This document shows, piece after piece, positions 39,712-48,617 of a DNA stretch of 64,000 nt; the first letter of the stretch is position 1, and each line of letters begins with the position of its first letter. The position numbers were made by a program, and so were the translations under genes. Location: positions 62,001 through 126,000 of the forward strand of contig JANXYX010000003.1 in the NCBI GenBank assembly GCA_025408425.1. Direction: 5' to 3'. The stretch comes from Granulicella sp. (GTDB lineage Bacteria > Acidobacteriota > Terriglobia > Terriglobales > Acidobacteriaceae). The notes under the pieces were generated by a model. That model did not search any database and was not told where the DNA came from. It saw only the letters and a program-made list of their open reading frames with translations.

Positions 39712-41058
39712 CTACAGCCCCATCTTCAGCAATCCGACTCCAGCTTGCGACACCTTCACATCATCCTCGGACTTGCCTCCGCTGAAAGCCGCGATGAGAA
39801 ATCCCTTCTTCCCGCGAGCGATCACACCCCCATTCCATCCGAACTCACCCGTCATCAGTGGTCGCGAACTGGTGCCGCTGTCCTTCAGCGTATCGGCCAT
39901 CTCCGCTGCCTTTGCATAGGCAATGGCCAGCAGGTTATTGCCTTTCTTGTCCGCCGTCGGCATATCTTTTATCTTGCCCACGACTGACATCTTCGAACTC
40001 CACGACTGAATCGTGTCGCCCTCAAAATAAGCCACCACCGCAACGCCGCCGATACCTAGCTCGTCGGCCCGCTTCCGCATGGTAGCCAACGCAGCGTCGG
40101 CTAATCCATCGAAGACGATCCCAGCTGGTGTCTTACCAAATGTCGGATCCATCGCCGCGATATTCACGCGATAGCTCACCGTCTCGGCGGTAGGAAAATC
40201 TGGTGGCACTTTCTGCGTCACCTTGCCCGTTGCAGCCCACTCTGTCCCACGCTGAAGCGTTGTCATAAATCCAACGCAGCTCAGTGCAGCGGCATCGTGA
40301 CCCATCATCGTATGGAAGACCCTACCCTTGCCGTACTTCAGCACCACCATACTCGGCTCATCATGACCCGTCCCCTTATTCTCGGGGTCAGAGTGAGCGG
40401 TCGCCAGCACCGTCATATCTTTGCCGGGTCCGCGGAGCGTGGCGTACAGTTCATCAGCGGCGTGCATCCACACCGGCGGCAGACCCTTCATGATCGGGTG
40501 CTCTGGACTCCGGCTCACCACCTGGAAAGGAAGACGCGCACCATGCGAGCCAGCCCGCCCAGCCGAGTCGTCCGACACCAACTTGCCATCTTTGAAATAC
40601 CACATCGGCCCCGCCTTCTCCGATCGATTCCGCCATCCACCCACGCCGGCCATCAGATTGAACGCTGGCCAATCGGGAAACGCATTATCAGCCGCATGGA
40701 CCACGACCAGCCCTCCTCCATCCGCCACAAACTGCTCAAGCTGGGCCTTCTCATCACTTGGCCAGTCAGGAGTATCAAGGTTGGAGAGAATCACCTGGTA
40801 GCTCCCGAACTCAGGCTTGAAATTGCTGAAGTCTTCGCCAAAGCGGGGTGCGGTTGCGACCGAAACATGAAATATGCCGGCCTCCTCCAAGTCCTTCTTC
40901 AACACAGCTGTGGTGAGTTTCCAATCGTGATAAGGACCGGCGCTCTCTCCATCCAGTATCAGTACGCGTATTGGCTTGGTCTTAGGAGCTACGGGTGCTG
41001 CCACCAGCGCGGTGCTCCACATGGCGGCCAGAAGTGCGGTCAAGACGAATCGTTTCAT
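39712..41058 (-). CDS. Exported ThuA-domain protein with C-terminal GlcG/HbpS-like domain
   Basis: 448 residues. A signal peptide (1-20) leads to a ThuA domain (about 30-275; VLILDGESAGPYHDW, GGGLVVVHAADNAFPDW, GHDEPSMVV, GRVFHTMMGHD), a class-I amidotransferase-like fold tied to sugar use. The last 140 residues are different: a PAS-like GlcG/HbpS type pattern (MRKRADELGIGGVAVVAYF, LLAIAYAKAAEMADTL, GGVIARGKKGFLIAAFSGGKSEDD). The fusion is my reading. It lies downstream of the GH3 promoter region on the same strand order, with a related candidate operator just before its start. Confidence 0.8.
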   Translation of the reverse strand: MKRFVLTALLAAMWSTALVAAPVAPKTKPIRVLILDGESAGPYHDWKLTTAVLKKDLEEAGIFHVSVATAPRFGEDFSNFKPEFGSYQVILSNLDTPDWPSDEKAQLEQFVADGGGLVVVHAADNAFPDWPAFNLMAGVGGWRNRSEKAGPMWYFKDGKLVSDDSAGRAGSHGARLPFQVVSRSPEHPIMKGLPPVWMHAADELYATLRGPGKDMTVLATAHSDPENKGTGHDEPSMVVLKYGKGRVFHTMMGHDAAALSCVGFMTTLQRGTEWAATGKVTQKVPPDFPTAETVSYRVNIAAMDPTFGKTPAGIVFDGLADAALATMRKRADELGIGGVAVVAYFEGDTIQSWSSKMSVVGKIKDMPTADKKGNNLLAIAYAKAAEMADTLKDSGTSSRPLMTGEFGWNGGVIARGKKGFLIAAFSGGKSEDDVKVSQAGVGLLKMGL

Positions 41059-41078
41059 GCTTTCTCCTCGTGCAGAAC

Positions 41079-41087
41079 GGTACTACT
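41079..41087. promoter_or_regulatory. Candidate operator GGTACTACT upstream of the ThuA gene
   Basis: Read on the minus strand it is AGTAGTACC, matching the GH3 sites in eight of nine positions, 20 bases upstream of the ThuA ATG. Confidence 0.35.
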
Positions 41088-41177
41088 CCCAGCCGTATCT
41101 TCATAGTCCTGATGCAAATTTGCTTTGCCGAAGCGTAACGATGCGTCCCGTCTGGGGCGAGGAACCCCTCCCCACCC

Positions 41178-42392
41178 CTAGCGCAGCTCCATCACCACAA
41201 TCCGGCCATCCGAGTGGAAACTCCCGCCGGTCGCTGTCTTCGCCGTCAGCAGAGGATCACTCGGCGTCACATAAGCTGCGCTTGAAAACACCCCAGCTGC
41301 GTCGAAACTCTGCAGCAGATAATCCCGCTCATCATCGATCTTCGGATCGATCTTGTGCGTCACATTCCCATTGCGCTGGTCTTTCTCAAATCCGATGTCA
41401 TGCGTACACGATCCCACCCACAGCGGCACTCCACCCACCATCTTGTCCGTCTTCCACACCCGCAGATGGTGCCGCTCTGCTGCCACCTTCAGCGGATCGC
41501 CCCGTGCGAACGAAAGATCCTGCGCCCTCCCAAACAGGTAAAGTGTGCTCATCGGCATCTCCGTATAGGCTTCATGGCTCAGCGTCGACAGAATTCCATG
41601 CACCAACGCATCCTCAACTGTCTTATCCACCGCCACCCATCCCGCTGCCTTGAACGCCGTCTCCACCTGTGCCTCGGTTCCCAGCAGTGCGTAGTTCACC
41701 ATATCGCCCGCATTGCCGTTCTGATCCGTCACGCGTCGCGGAACCTCCGCGAACGTCTCCGGAGAAACAAGCTCGCCCACTGCCTTCCCCTCGCTTCTCT
41801 CTCCCACTTTGCTCGGCGCATTGAACTTCAACGTCACCTCGTAGCTCCCGGTCGCCGTCTGGTCGCTGCTCGCGTTCACCCGCAAAAACAGCCGCCCGCT
41901 CGTCGGCAGAGTCAGTTCACCCTGATCGCCGATCGGGAAGGGAACCGAAGCCCCAACATCGCTCACCCGCCCCACCAGCGCCCCAACCTTGGCTGAGTTC
42001 AACGGAAACTGTCGTAGCAGGTCCTTCCAGCCCCGCTCCAGACCCCCCGGACCCGTCGTCCGCCCGTCCTGAAACGAAAAGCTGCCCGTTGCTGAAAAAC
42101 TGGCCTGCTCCCCAGCTGCGACCGTCACGCCGGTATCCAGCCATTCCGTGCTCTTCAGGCTGAACTTATAGCTCTGTTTATGCGTGATAGCAGCCCCAGT
42201 CGTGCCCTTGTCGCGCATGCTGGCAATCACTTCTATCCGCGGTGCTCCGTCTGTCGCGGCGCCCGGTTGCTCCGTGGAGATGTTCTGCCCGCGTCCCGCC
42301 ATTGCCAGTAGAAGCACTCCCAGCAACGTCACCATGGCCTTACATCCATTCTGTCGTCGCCTACAGCCCGAAAATCGGTTAGAGTGAAACAT
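41178..42392 (-). CDS. Exported protein with lectin-like and LssY C-terminal domains
   Basis: 404 residues; ATG 42335 is an alternative start giving a shorter signal peptide (MVTLLGVLLLAMAG). Residues about 70-195 resemble a PA-IL-like sugar-binding module (STEWLDTGVTVAAGEQ, ALVGRVSD, TSGRLFLRVN). Residues 230-400 match the LssY C-terminal domain (DMVNYALLGTEAQVETAFKAAGW, TLYLFGRAQDLSFA, DIGFEKDQRNGNVTHKIDPKID). The domain's function is unknown. It is probably exported and may bind carbohydrate. Divergent from a small lipoprotein gene, with start codons 4 bases apart if the longest frames are used. Confidence 0.75.
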   Translation of the reverse strand: MFHSNRFSGCRRRQNGCKAMVTLLGVLLLAMAGRGQNISTEQPGAATDGAPRIEVIASMRDKGTTGAAITHKQSYKFSLKSTEWLDTGVTVAAGEQASFSATGSFSFQDGRTTGPGGLERGWKDLLRQFPLNSAKVGALVGRVSDVGASVPFPIGDQGELTLPTSGRLFLRVNASSDQTATGSYEVTLKFNAPSKVGERSEGKAVGELVSPETFAEVPRRVTDQNGNAGDMVNYALLGTEAQVETAFKAAGWVAVDKTVEDALVHGILSTLSHEAYTEMPMSTLYLFGRAQDLSFARGDPLKVAAERHHLRVWKTDKMVGGVPLWVGSCTHDIGFEKDQRNGNVTHKIDPKIDDERDYLLQSFDAAGVFSSAAYVTPSDPLLTAKTATGGSFHSDGRIVVMELR

Positions 42393-42426
42393 ATCGATGC
42401 CTGATTTTAAGCCGCGCCGTCATCTA

Positions 42427-43182
42427 ATGCTCGACTCCCACCGCCATCTCGTCCGGCAGACTGCGCGTTTCGCCTCCATCTTCCCGATAGCCGCGCTCCT
42501 CGGCGTTCTCTCCGGCTGCCAGGGCATTGTCAGTAGCCCCACCCTCTCGCAGGTCCGCATCATCGACGCGTCTCCCGACGCTCCCGGCCTCGATATCTAT
42601 GAAAGCACCAACGCCCTTGCCTACAATCTTGGCTTCGGCACCATTACTTCCTACGTTCCCATCAATCCCGGAACTTACACCTTCTCAACCAAGTCCGCCG
42701 GCACCACGCAGACCCTCTCCTCAGCCAAGGCCACGCTGGTCTCCAACGGGCAGTACACCGTCCTCGTTGGCGACTCATCGGCCAGTCTGCAGGAGTTGAT
42801 CCTCAAGGATCAAAGTCAGGCTGCCCCCTCCGGACAGATCTCGCTGCGGTTTATCAATCAGGCCACGCGTGTCAGTGCGCTCGACGTCTACCTCATTCCC
42901 GCAGGACAGAAACTGACTGCCGTTACCCCGCTCGTCACCAATCTGAGCTTCTCCACCAATACCGGGTACCTCAACATTCCCACCGGCACTTACACCATTG
43001 TGATGGTGCCCACCGGAACCATCCCCACCAGTACCACCGTCGCCACCTACACGGGCTCCCAGGTCACCTATACCAGCGGCAGCGCACGAACCGTGATCCT
43101 CATCGATCAGCAGCTCGTCACCACTCCCGGCCTGCAGGTCATCACCGCCGACGATTACGACTCTCCCACTGCTACGAGCTAG
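42427..43182 (+). CDS. DUF4397-domain lipoprotein
   Basis: 251 residues from ATG 42427 (an in-frame ATG at 42397 would add ten). The signal ends in a lipobox, LGVLSGC, so it is probably an outer- or inner-membrane lipoprotein. Two DUF4397 modules are visible: VRIIDASPDAPGLDIY near residue 45 and LRFINQATRVSALDVYL near 140. Such proteins are beta-rich, cell-surface, of unknown function. Serine and threonine are abundant. Confidence 0.8.
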   Translation: MLDSHRHLVRQTARFASIFPIAALLGVLSGCQGIVSSPTLSQVRIIDASPDAPGLDIYESTNALAYNLGFGTITSYVPINPGTYTFSTKSAGTTQTLSSAKATLVSNGQYTVLVGDSSASLQELILKDQSQAAPSGQISLRFINQATRVSALDVYLIPAGQKLTAVTPLVTNLSFSTNTGYLNIPTGTYTIVMVPTGTIPTSTTVATYTGSQVTYTSGSARTVILIDQQLVTTPGLQVITADDYDSPTATS

Positions 43183-43277
43183 CCCAGCGACACTTCTGAA
43201 CTGCTTGCAACTGGCCCGTATGCAGGCGGATCACCAGGACCGCACAACTCCCATTGCCCCGCTGTGCGCGACTCAAG

Positions 43278-43619
43278 CTACTGGAGCGTTACGGAAGCCA
43301 CCTTCAGCGTGTCGCCCTCCACCTCGCCGGTGACGTTCGCCCGCAGATGGTCCGCCTTGTCGGAGGCCTTCAACTCTTCGAGAATCTTCGCATTGCCCTG
43401 CGCATCGAACTTTAGAAATTTCTTGTCCTCGGTAAGAATGCCGAAGCCGCTCTTCTGACACGTCAACGCACAGGATCGCGTGTGCGCATCCGCATCGGCC
43501 GCCGCTTTCTTCGAACAGGACACGTCGATCACGGAAACATTGTTGAACGTCTTGGTAGCAGCCAGTGCCGGCGAAGCCAGCAGGCCGCACGCGAGTAGGG
43601 AAGCAAGTATCTTCATCAT
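43278..43619 (-). CDS. Small exported cysteine-containing protein of the ECF/DoxX locus
   Basis: 113 residues from ATG 43619 (GGAG three bases upstream; ATG 43616 is equally possible). A signal peptide ends at SPALAA. The mature part has three cysteines, DVSCSKK and SCALTCQKSG, then a basic/acidic stretch ending in a beta-rich VTGEVEGDTLKVASVTL. I recognise it only as a type common in Acidobacteria. It follows the DoxX gene after 29 bases and is probably expressed with it from the ECF-type promoter. Confidence 0.7.
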   Translation of the reverse strand: MMKILASLLACGLLASPALAATKTFNNVSVIDVSCSKKAAADADAHTRSCALTCQKSGFGILTEDKKFLKFDAQGNAKILEELKASDKADHLRANVTGEVEGDTLKVASVTLQ

Positions 43620-43648
43620 GTTCTCCATTTCATCTTCACAAGGTTGAA

Positions 43649-44089
43649 CTACTGGGTTTTAGCAAACTGTGGACTTGCGCTGACGCCTTCCTTCTGTGCC
43701 GCCAGCGCGCATTCTTCTCGAACGGTCGTAAGCTGCGAGAGTGCGAACGCGCCCACGGCAATCTCAAGATCGCGTACCGCGAGGTAGTAAAACATCCCCG
43801 TGGTGACCAGATTCACCGCGATCGCAACCAACCAAAGCAGGACAATATAGCTCCCGAGCTTCGTCCAGCGGCTCAGCACAATCACCCCCGCAACGATCTC
43901 CACGACACCGACAAGGTGCATGAACGTAGGAGTGCTGACTGGGACCACCTTCGCATAGGGGCTCAGATACATCCCCCAATCGGTCAATTTATTGAAGTAT
44001 TTGTCCACTCCGGCAATGATAGGCATCAACCCAAGGGCAATTCTCAGCGCCCACCAACTACGATTAAGGCGATGATCGAATGTTTTCAT
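43649..44089 (-). CDS. DoxX-like four-helix membrane protein
   Basis: 146 residues with four membrane spans. The start RIALGLMPIIAGVDKYFNKLTDW and the second span HLVGVVEIVAGVIVLSRW are characteristic of DoxX/SURF4-like proteins. Members are linked to redox or metal stress in several bacteria. The gene faces the ECF sigma factor and has a promoter almost identical in layout to that of the sigma gene, so it is a likely direct target. Confidence 0.82.
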   Translation of the reverse strand: MKTFDHRLNRSWWALRIALGLMPIIAGVDKYFNKLTDWGMYLSPYAKVVPVSTPTFMHLVGVVEIVAGVIVLSRWTKLGSYIVLLWLVAIAVNLVTTGMFYYLAVRDLEIAVGAFALSQLTTVREECALAAQKEGVSASPQFAKTQ

Positions 44090-44106
44090 CTTTTACCTCT
44101 CATGCA

Positions 44107-44134
44107 AGAGAGTGCCGGGGCAGGAATCGGTTAC
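44107..44134 (-). promoter_or_regulatory. ECF-type promoter of the DoxX operon
   Basis: On the minus strand GTAACC (44134-44129), 16 bases, CTCTCT (44112-44107); 17 bases then separate it from the DoxX ATG. It matches the promoter of the divergent sigma gene in boxes, spacing and distance to start. Confidence 0.65.
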
Positions 44135-44226
44135 ACAGTTAGCAGCCGATTGAAAGAAAATTCGCCGCGACTGTGAAACTCACACGCACGGCTTCGCCAA
44201 ATAGTCTAACTCTCCGAGGAAAATTT

Positions 44227-44254
44227 GTAACCATTTTCACTCCGGGCACTCTAT
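44227..44254 (+). promoter_or_regulatory. ECF-type promoter of the sigma factor gene
   Basis: GTAACC (44227-44232), 16 bases, CTCTAT (44249-44254), 16 bases before the ATG. The GTAACC -35 box with N16 spacing resembles that of the Caulobacter sigma-F regulon. Together with the divergent copy it suggests autoregulation. Confidence 0.65.
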
Positions 44255-44270
44255 TAGGTAGAAGCAAACA

Positions 44271-44975
44271 ATGGGACCAACCGCAGCTCCAGAGAAACCC
44301 AAACCCGAAAGCCTCACCGACGAAGAAGTGGTGCAGCGCGTCCGTGCGGGAGAGACTGCGCTATACGAAGTCATCATGCGCCGATATAACCGGCGCCTCT
44401 ACCGTATCGCCCGAGCCATCCTGCACAACGACGCGGAGGCCGAAGACGTCATGCAGGATGCCTACGTGCGCTCCTATGAACATCTCGATCAGTTCGCCGC
44501 GCGCTCCCCATTTTCCACCTGGCTGACGCGCATCGCCGTCAACGAGGCCTTGGCTCGCCTTCGCCTGCGCAATCGCAATCAGCCCCTGGACGACACCGGA
44601 CAGGACGGAGAGCTATTCATGAAAATGACCTCGAAATCTCCCGACCCAGAGCAGAGCGCCTCGGGAGCGCAATTGAGAGAGTTTCTCGAGGAGGCCGTAC
44701 TCGGCCTGCCGGAGCAATATCGCACCGTCATCATGCTGCGCGACATCGAAGAACTCAGCACCGCCGAAACGGCCCAGGCCCTCGATCTCACCGAAGTCAA
44801 TGTCAAGATGCGGCTGCATCGCGGTCACAGGATGATCCGCAGTTGGTTGTTCGAACGCATTGGAGCGAGAGCGAAAGAAGCGTTTCCCTTCATGGGGGTC
44901 CGTTGCGATCGCGTCGTACGTGGCGTTCTCGACCGGCTGGAAAAATCTCCCATCCCCGATCCGCGGGTGCAGTAG
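44271..44975 (+). CDS. ECF-type RNA polymerase sigma factor
   Basis: 234 residues. Region 2 (about 25-95) contains AEDVMQDAYVRSYEHLDQF and STWLTRIAVNEAL; region 4 (about 140-195) LGLPEQYRTVIMLRDIEELS and helix-turn-helix AQALDLTEVNVKMRLHRGHRM. A C-terminal extension of about 40 residues (with FMGVRCDRVV, one cysteine) is longer than in minimal ECF factors; a similar C-x-x-x-V pattern is seen in many RpoE-like factors of soil bacteria. No anti-sigma gene is adjacent. The divergent DoxX operon carries the matching promoter. Confidence 0.9.
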   Translation: MGPTAAPEKPKPESLTDEEVVQRVRAGETALYEVIMRRYNRRLYRIARAILHNDAEAEDVMQDAYVRSYEHLDQFAARSPFSTWLTRIAVNEALARLRLRNRNQPLDDTGQDGELFMKMTSKSPDPEQSASGAQLREFLEEAVLGLPEQYRTVIMLRDIEELSTAETAQALDLTEVNVKMRLHRGHRMIRSWLFERIGARAKEAFPFMGVRCDRVVRGVLDRLEKSPIPDPRVQ

Positions 44976-44993
44976 AACTCGCTACTGCACCCG
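44964..44993 (+). terminator. Hairpin overlapping the sigma gene stop codon
   Basis: A perfect 12-bp stem: CGGGTGCAGTAG (44964-44975, including the stop TAG) with CTACTGCACCCG (44982-44993), loop of six. It lies between convergent genes, so may serve both. Confidence 0.6.
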
Positions 44994-45022
44994 GCGCTTC
45001 TGCATCACGATATTCCCGTGTC

Positions 45023-46480
<1,458 letters not shown>

Positions 46481-46593
46481 TCCGTCACCTCATTCGAAAT
46501 CAAGTCACTATCAGTCACTCCAGAATACCAGTCTGGACCTGTAGGCTGCGCTACATTAGTCACACAACTTCAATCAAATGCCCCACTGTTGAT

Positions 46594-46609
46594 CCCCGTA
46601 AAAACGGGG
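46594..46609 (-). terminator. Small hairpin between the MFS gene and ahcY
   Basis: CCCCGT and ACGGGG with a 4-base A/T loop, between genes on the same strand. Weak; may only partly stop read-through. Confidence 0.35.
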
Positions 46610-46629
46610 CAAGAAGCACCCACGGGCTG

Positions 46630-47967
46630 TCATTCCCCTGTCCCCACTCCCTCGGGCAGACCTTGATCCATGGGGAGCTTCTTTCGCCGCAACCCACTCG
46701 CCAAAGCCAGCGTTGCGCCAATCACCGCCAGCGCACTCATCCCGTACAGTCCCCCGGCAAAGCTGTGCGTCGCATCCCGCAGCCGTCCTGTTACGTACGG
46801 CCCGGTAAATCCGCCCACCCCACCCAGCATCGTAATCATCGCGACCCCTCCCGCTGCTGCTGCTCCCTCCAGCATCCGCGTCGTCAGCGCCCAGAACGGC
46901 CCTGTCATGCTCCAAAGCCCCATCGACGCCACACAGAACGCCAGCAGCGCCACCGTAACGTTATGCGCCACAGCTGCCCAGGCGAATCCCGCTGCCGTTA
47001 CCATCATGCACCCGGCAATGTGCCCTCGCCGCTCATTCCATTTATCCGAGCTCCACCCCACCACCACGGTTGCAATCGCCGCCAGCAGATAAGGCACCGT
47101 CGAGTACCGAGCAATCAAACTCGAATCCGCTCCCGTTCCATCCCCCAGGCGGCTCAAGATCATCGGCATCCACAGATTCACCGTATAAACGCCAATCTGC
47201 AGAATCACATACACTGCCGCCAGCACCCACACCGCCGGCAGCTTGAACGCATCCAGCAGCGAGTGGTGTTTCGCCGCCCCATACAGCCGCCGGTCCCGCT
47301 CCAGCTCATCGGCCAGCCAAACCTTCTCCTCCGGTTTCAACCAACCTGCCTGTTCCGGCCCGTCCTTCAGCACCATCAATACTGAGATCCCCAGCAGCAC
47401 CGTAGGAATCCCCTCAGCAATAAACAGCCACTGCCAACCCGCCAACCCGCCCAAACCATTCAGCTTCAGCAGCGCACTCGACAACGGCCCACCCACCACG
47501 CCCGCCAGCGAACTCGCCGTCATAAAGATCGCCACAGCCTTGGCCCGCTCATGCGACGGAAACCAGTAGGTGAAGTACAGCAGCATCCCCGGCACAAACC
47601 CCGCCTCACCCACCCCCAGCACAAACCGCATTACATAAAACGACAGCGGCGACCCCACAAACATCATGCCCGCGGCAATCAATCCCCACGTAATCATGAT
47701 CCGCGCGATCCACACCCGCGTCCCCACCACCCGCACCATCATGCTGCTCGGCAGATCGAACAGCGCATACCCCAGAAAAAACATCCCCGCGCCCGTCCCA
47801 TACACCGTATCGCTGAAGTGCAGTTGCCGCTTCATATCCATCGCGGCAAACCCCACATTCACCCGGTCCACATAAGCCACGATATACAGCAGAAACAAAT
47901 ACGGAATCAGCCGCCACGAAATCCTCCGATACAGCGCCCGCCCATCCACCGTCTGCGTTTCAATCAT
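46630..47967 (-). CDS. MFS transporter, ACS family (tartrate or sugar-acid type)
   Basis: 445 residues, twelve spans. The first span and loop YIVAYVDRVNVGFAAMDMKRQL and the LGYALFDLPSSMMVRVVGTRVWIARIM segment are typical of ACS transporters such as tartrate carriers, as is GVGEAGFVPGMLLYFTYWFP. It moves organic or sugar acids across the inner membrane. No catabolic partner lies next to it, so the substrate is open; an MFS of the same family is found beside the xylonate dehydratase. Confidence 0.87.
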   Translation of the reverse strand: MIETQTVDGRALYRRISWRLIPYLFLLYIVAYVDRVNVGFAAMDMKRQLHFSDTVYGTGAGMFFLGYALFDLPSSMMVRVVGTRVWIARIMITWGLIAAGMMFVGSPLSFYVMRFVLGVGEAGFVPGMLLYFTYWFPSHERAKAVAIFMTASSLAGVVGGPLSSALLKLNGLGGLAGWQWLFIAEGIPTVLLGISVLMVLKDGPEQAGWLKPEEKVWLADELERDRRLYGAAKHHSLLDAFKLPAVWVLAAVYVILQIGVYTVNLWMPMILSRLGDGTGADSSLIARYSTVPYLLAAIATVVVGWSSDKWNERRGHIAGCMMVTAAGFAWAAVAHNVTVALLAFCVASMGLWSMTGPFWALTTRMLEGAAAAGGVAMITMLGGVGGFTGPYVTGRLRDATHSFAGGLYGMSALAVIGATLALASGLRRKKLPMDQGLPEGVGTGE

Positions 47968-48069
47968 CGCTTTACCTTATCTACTTCCAGGGCTATCTGG
48001 TGCAGAATCACAGGGGCATCCTTAGGACAGAAATGATCAACGCTTCCACTTTAGGTAAACTTGCGGCTC

Positions 48070-48342
48070 ATGGCTAATTTCAAGCAACGATGGCAGGGAT
48101 TTGTTGCAAGACACCGGGCGCATTGCTCAGCTCATGCGAGCTACGTATCGGACTGCCCAGCTTGCAAAAGCGCAAATGACGGTGGCTTCGTATTGGCGTG
48201 GGGGAAAAATCCACCGGCCCCGGATAACTTCACCCAAACGGATGTAGACACTCCATTGATCGATAGTGATCCAACAGCGAGCGACTTCACTGGCTTTGAC
48301 GGTGGTTCCAGTGGCGGAGGCGGAGCAGCCGGCGACTTCTAA
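48070..48342 (+). CDS. Small hypothetical protein with a glycine-rich tail
   Basis: 90 residues from ATG 48070. The N-terminus is basic (ANFKQRWQGFVARHRAHC); C-x-x-C (SDCPACKSAND) may bind metal, with a further cysteine nearby. The end is D/T/S-rich and closes with GGSSGGGGAAGDF, a flexible tail seen in some membrane-shuttle or chaperone-linked proteins. No family recognised. Its stop interlocks with that of the convergent gene (CTAA 48339-48342). Confidence 0.5.
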   Translation: MANFKQRWQGFVARHRAHCSAHASYVSDCPACKSANDGGFVLAWGKNPPAPDNFTQTDVDTPLIDSDPTASDFTGFDGGSSGGGGAAGDF

Positions 48343-48617
48343 CCCTGCTCAGCCGCCAGCTTCTTATCGTTCCGCCGAGCATTCAACGCGATAATAATCA
48401 AAATCAGAAATAACCCACCAAACCCCACCCCAATCCCCAGCACTGACAACACGCCCAGCACCGTCACCCACACCGGCGTAGCCTTCTCCGTAAAATACAC
48501 AAACCCCGCCACCACCGTACTCGCAAACATCACCAACGAAGCCACCAGCACCGTGACACTCGCCACGATCCACCACTTGTACCCGTCCGGAATCGCCTTA
48601 CCCTTCGCGTCACTCAT
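48339..48617 (-). CDS. Small hypothetical membrane protein
   Basis: 92 residues from ATG 48617, which overlaps the ada stop (ATGA). Two membrane spans (about residues 15-40, WWIVASVTVLVASLVMFAST, and 50-78) and a short basic tail. No family recognised. It is co-translated with ada and may belong to the same transcript. Confidence 0.65.
   Translation of the reverse strand: MSDAKGKAIPDGYKWWIVASVTVLVASLVMFASTVVAGFVYFTEKATPVWVTVLGVLSVLGIGVGFGGLFLILIIIALNARRNDKKLAAEQG

Noticed and set aside
46481..46560. SAH riboswitch upstream of ahcY
   Set aside because: None of the conserved core elements is visible on the minus strand; only a short leader is present.
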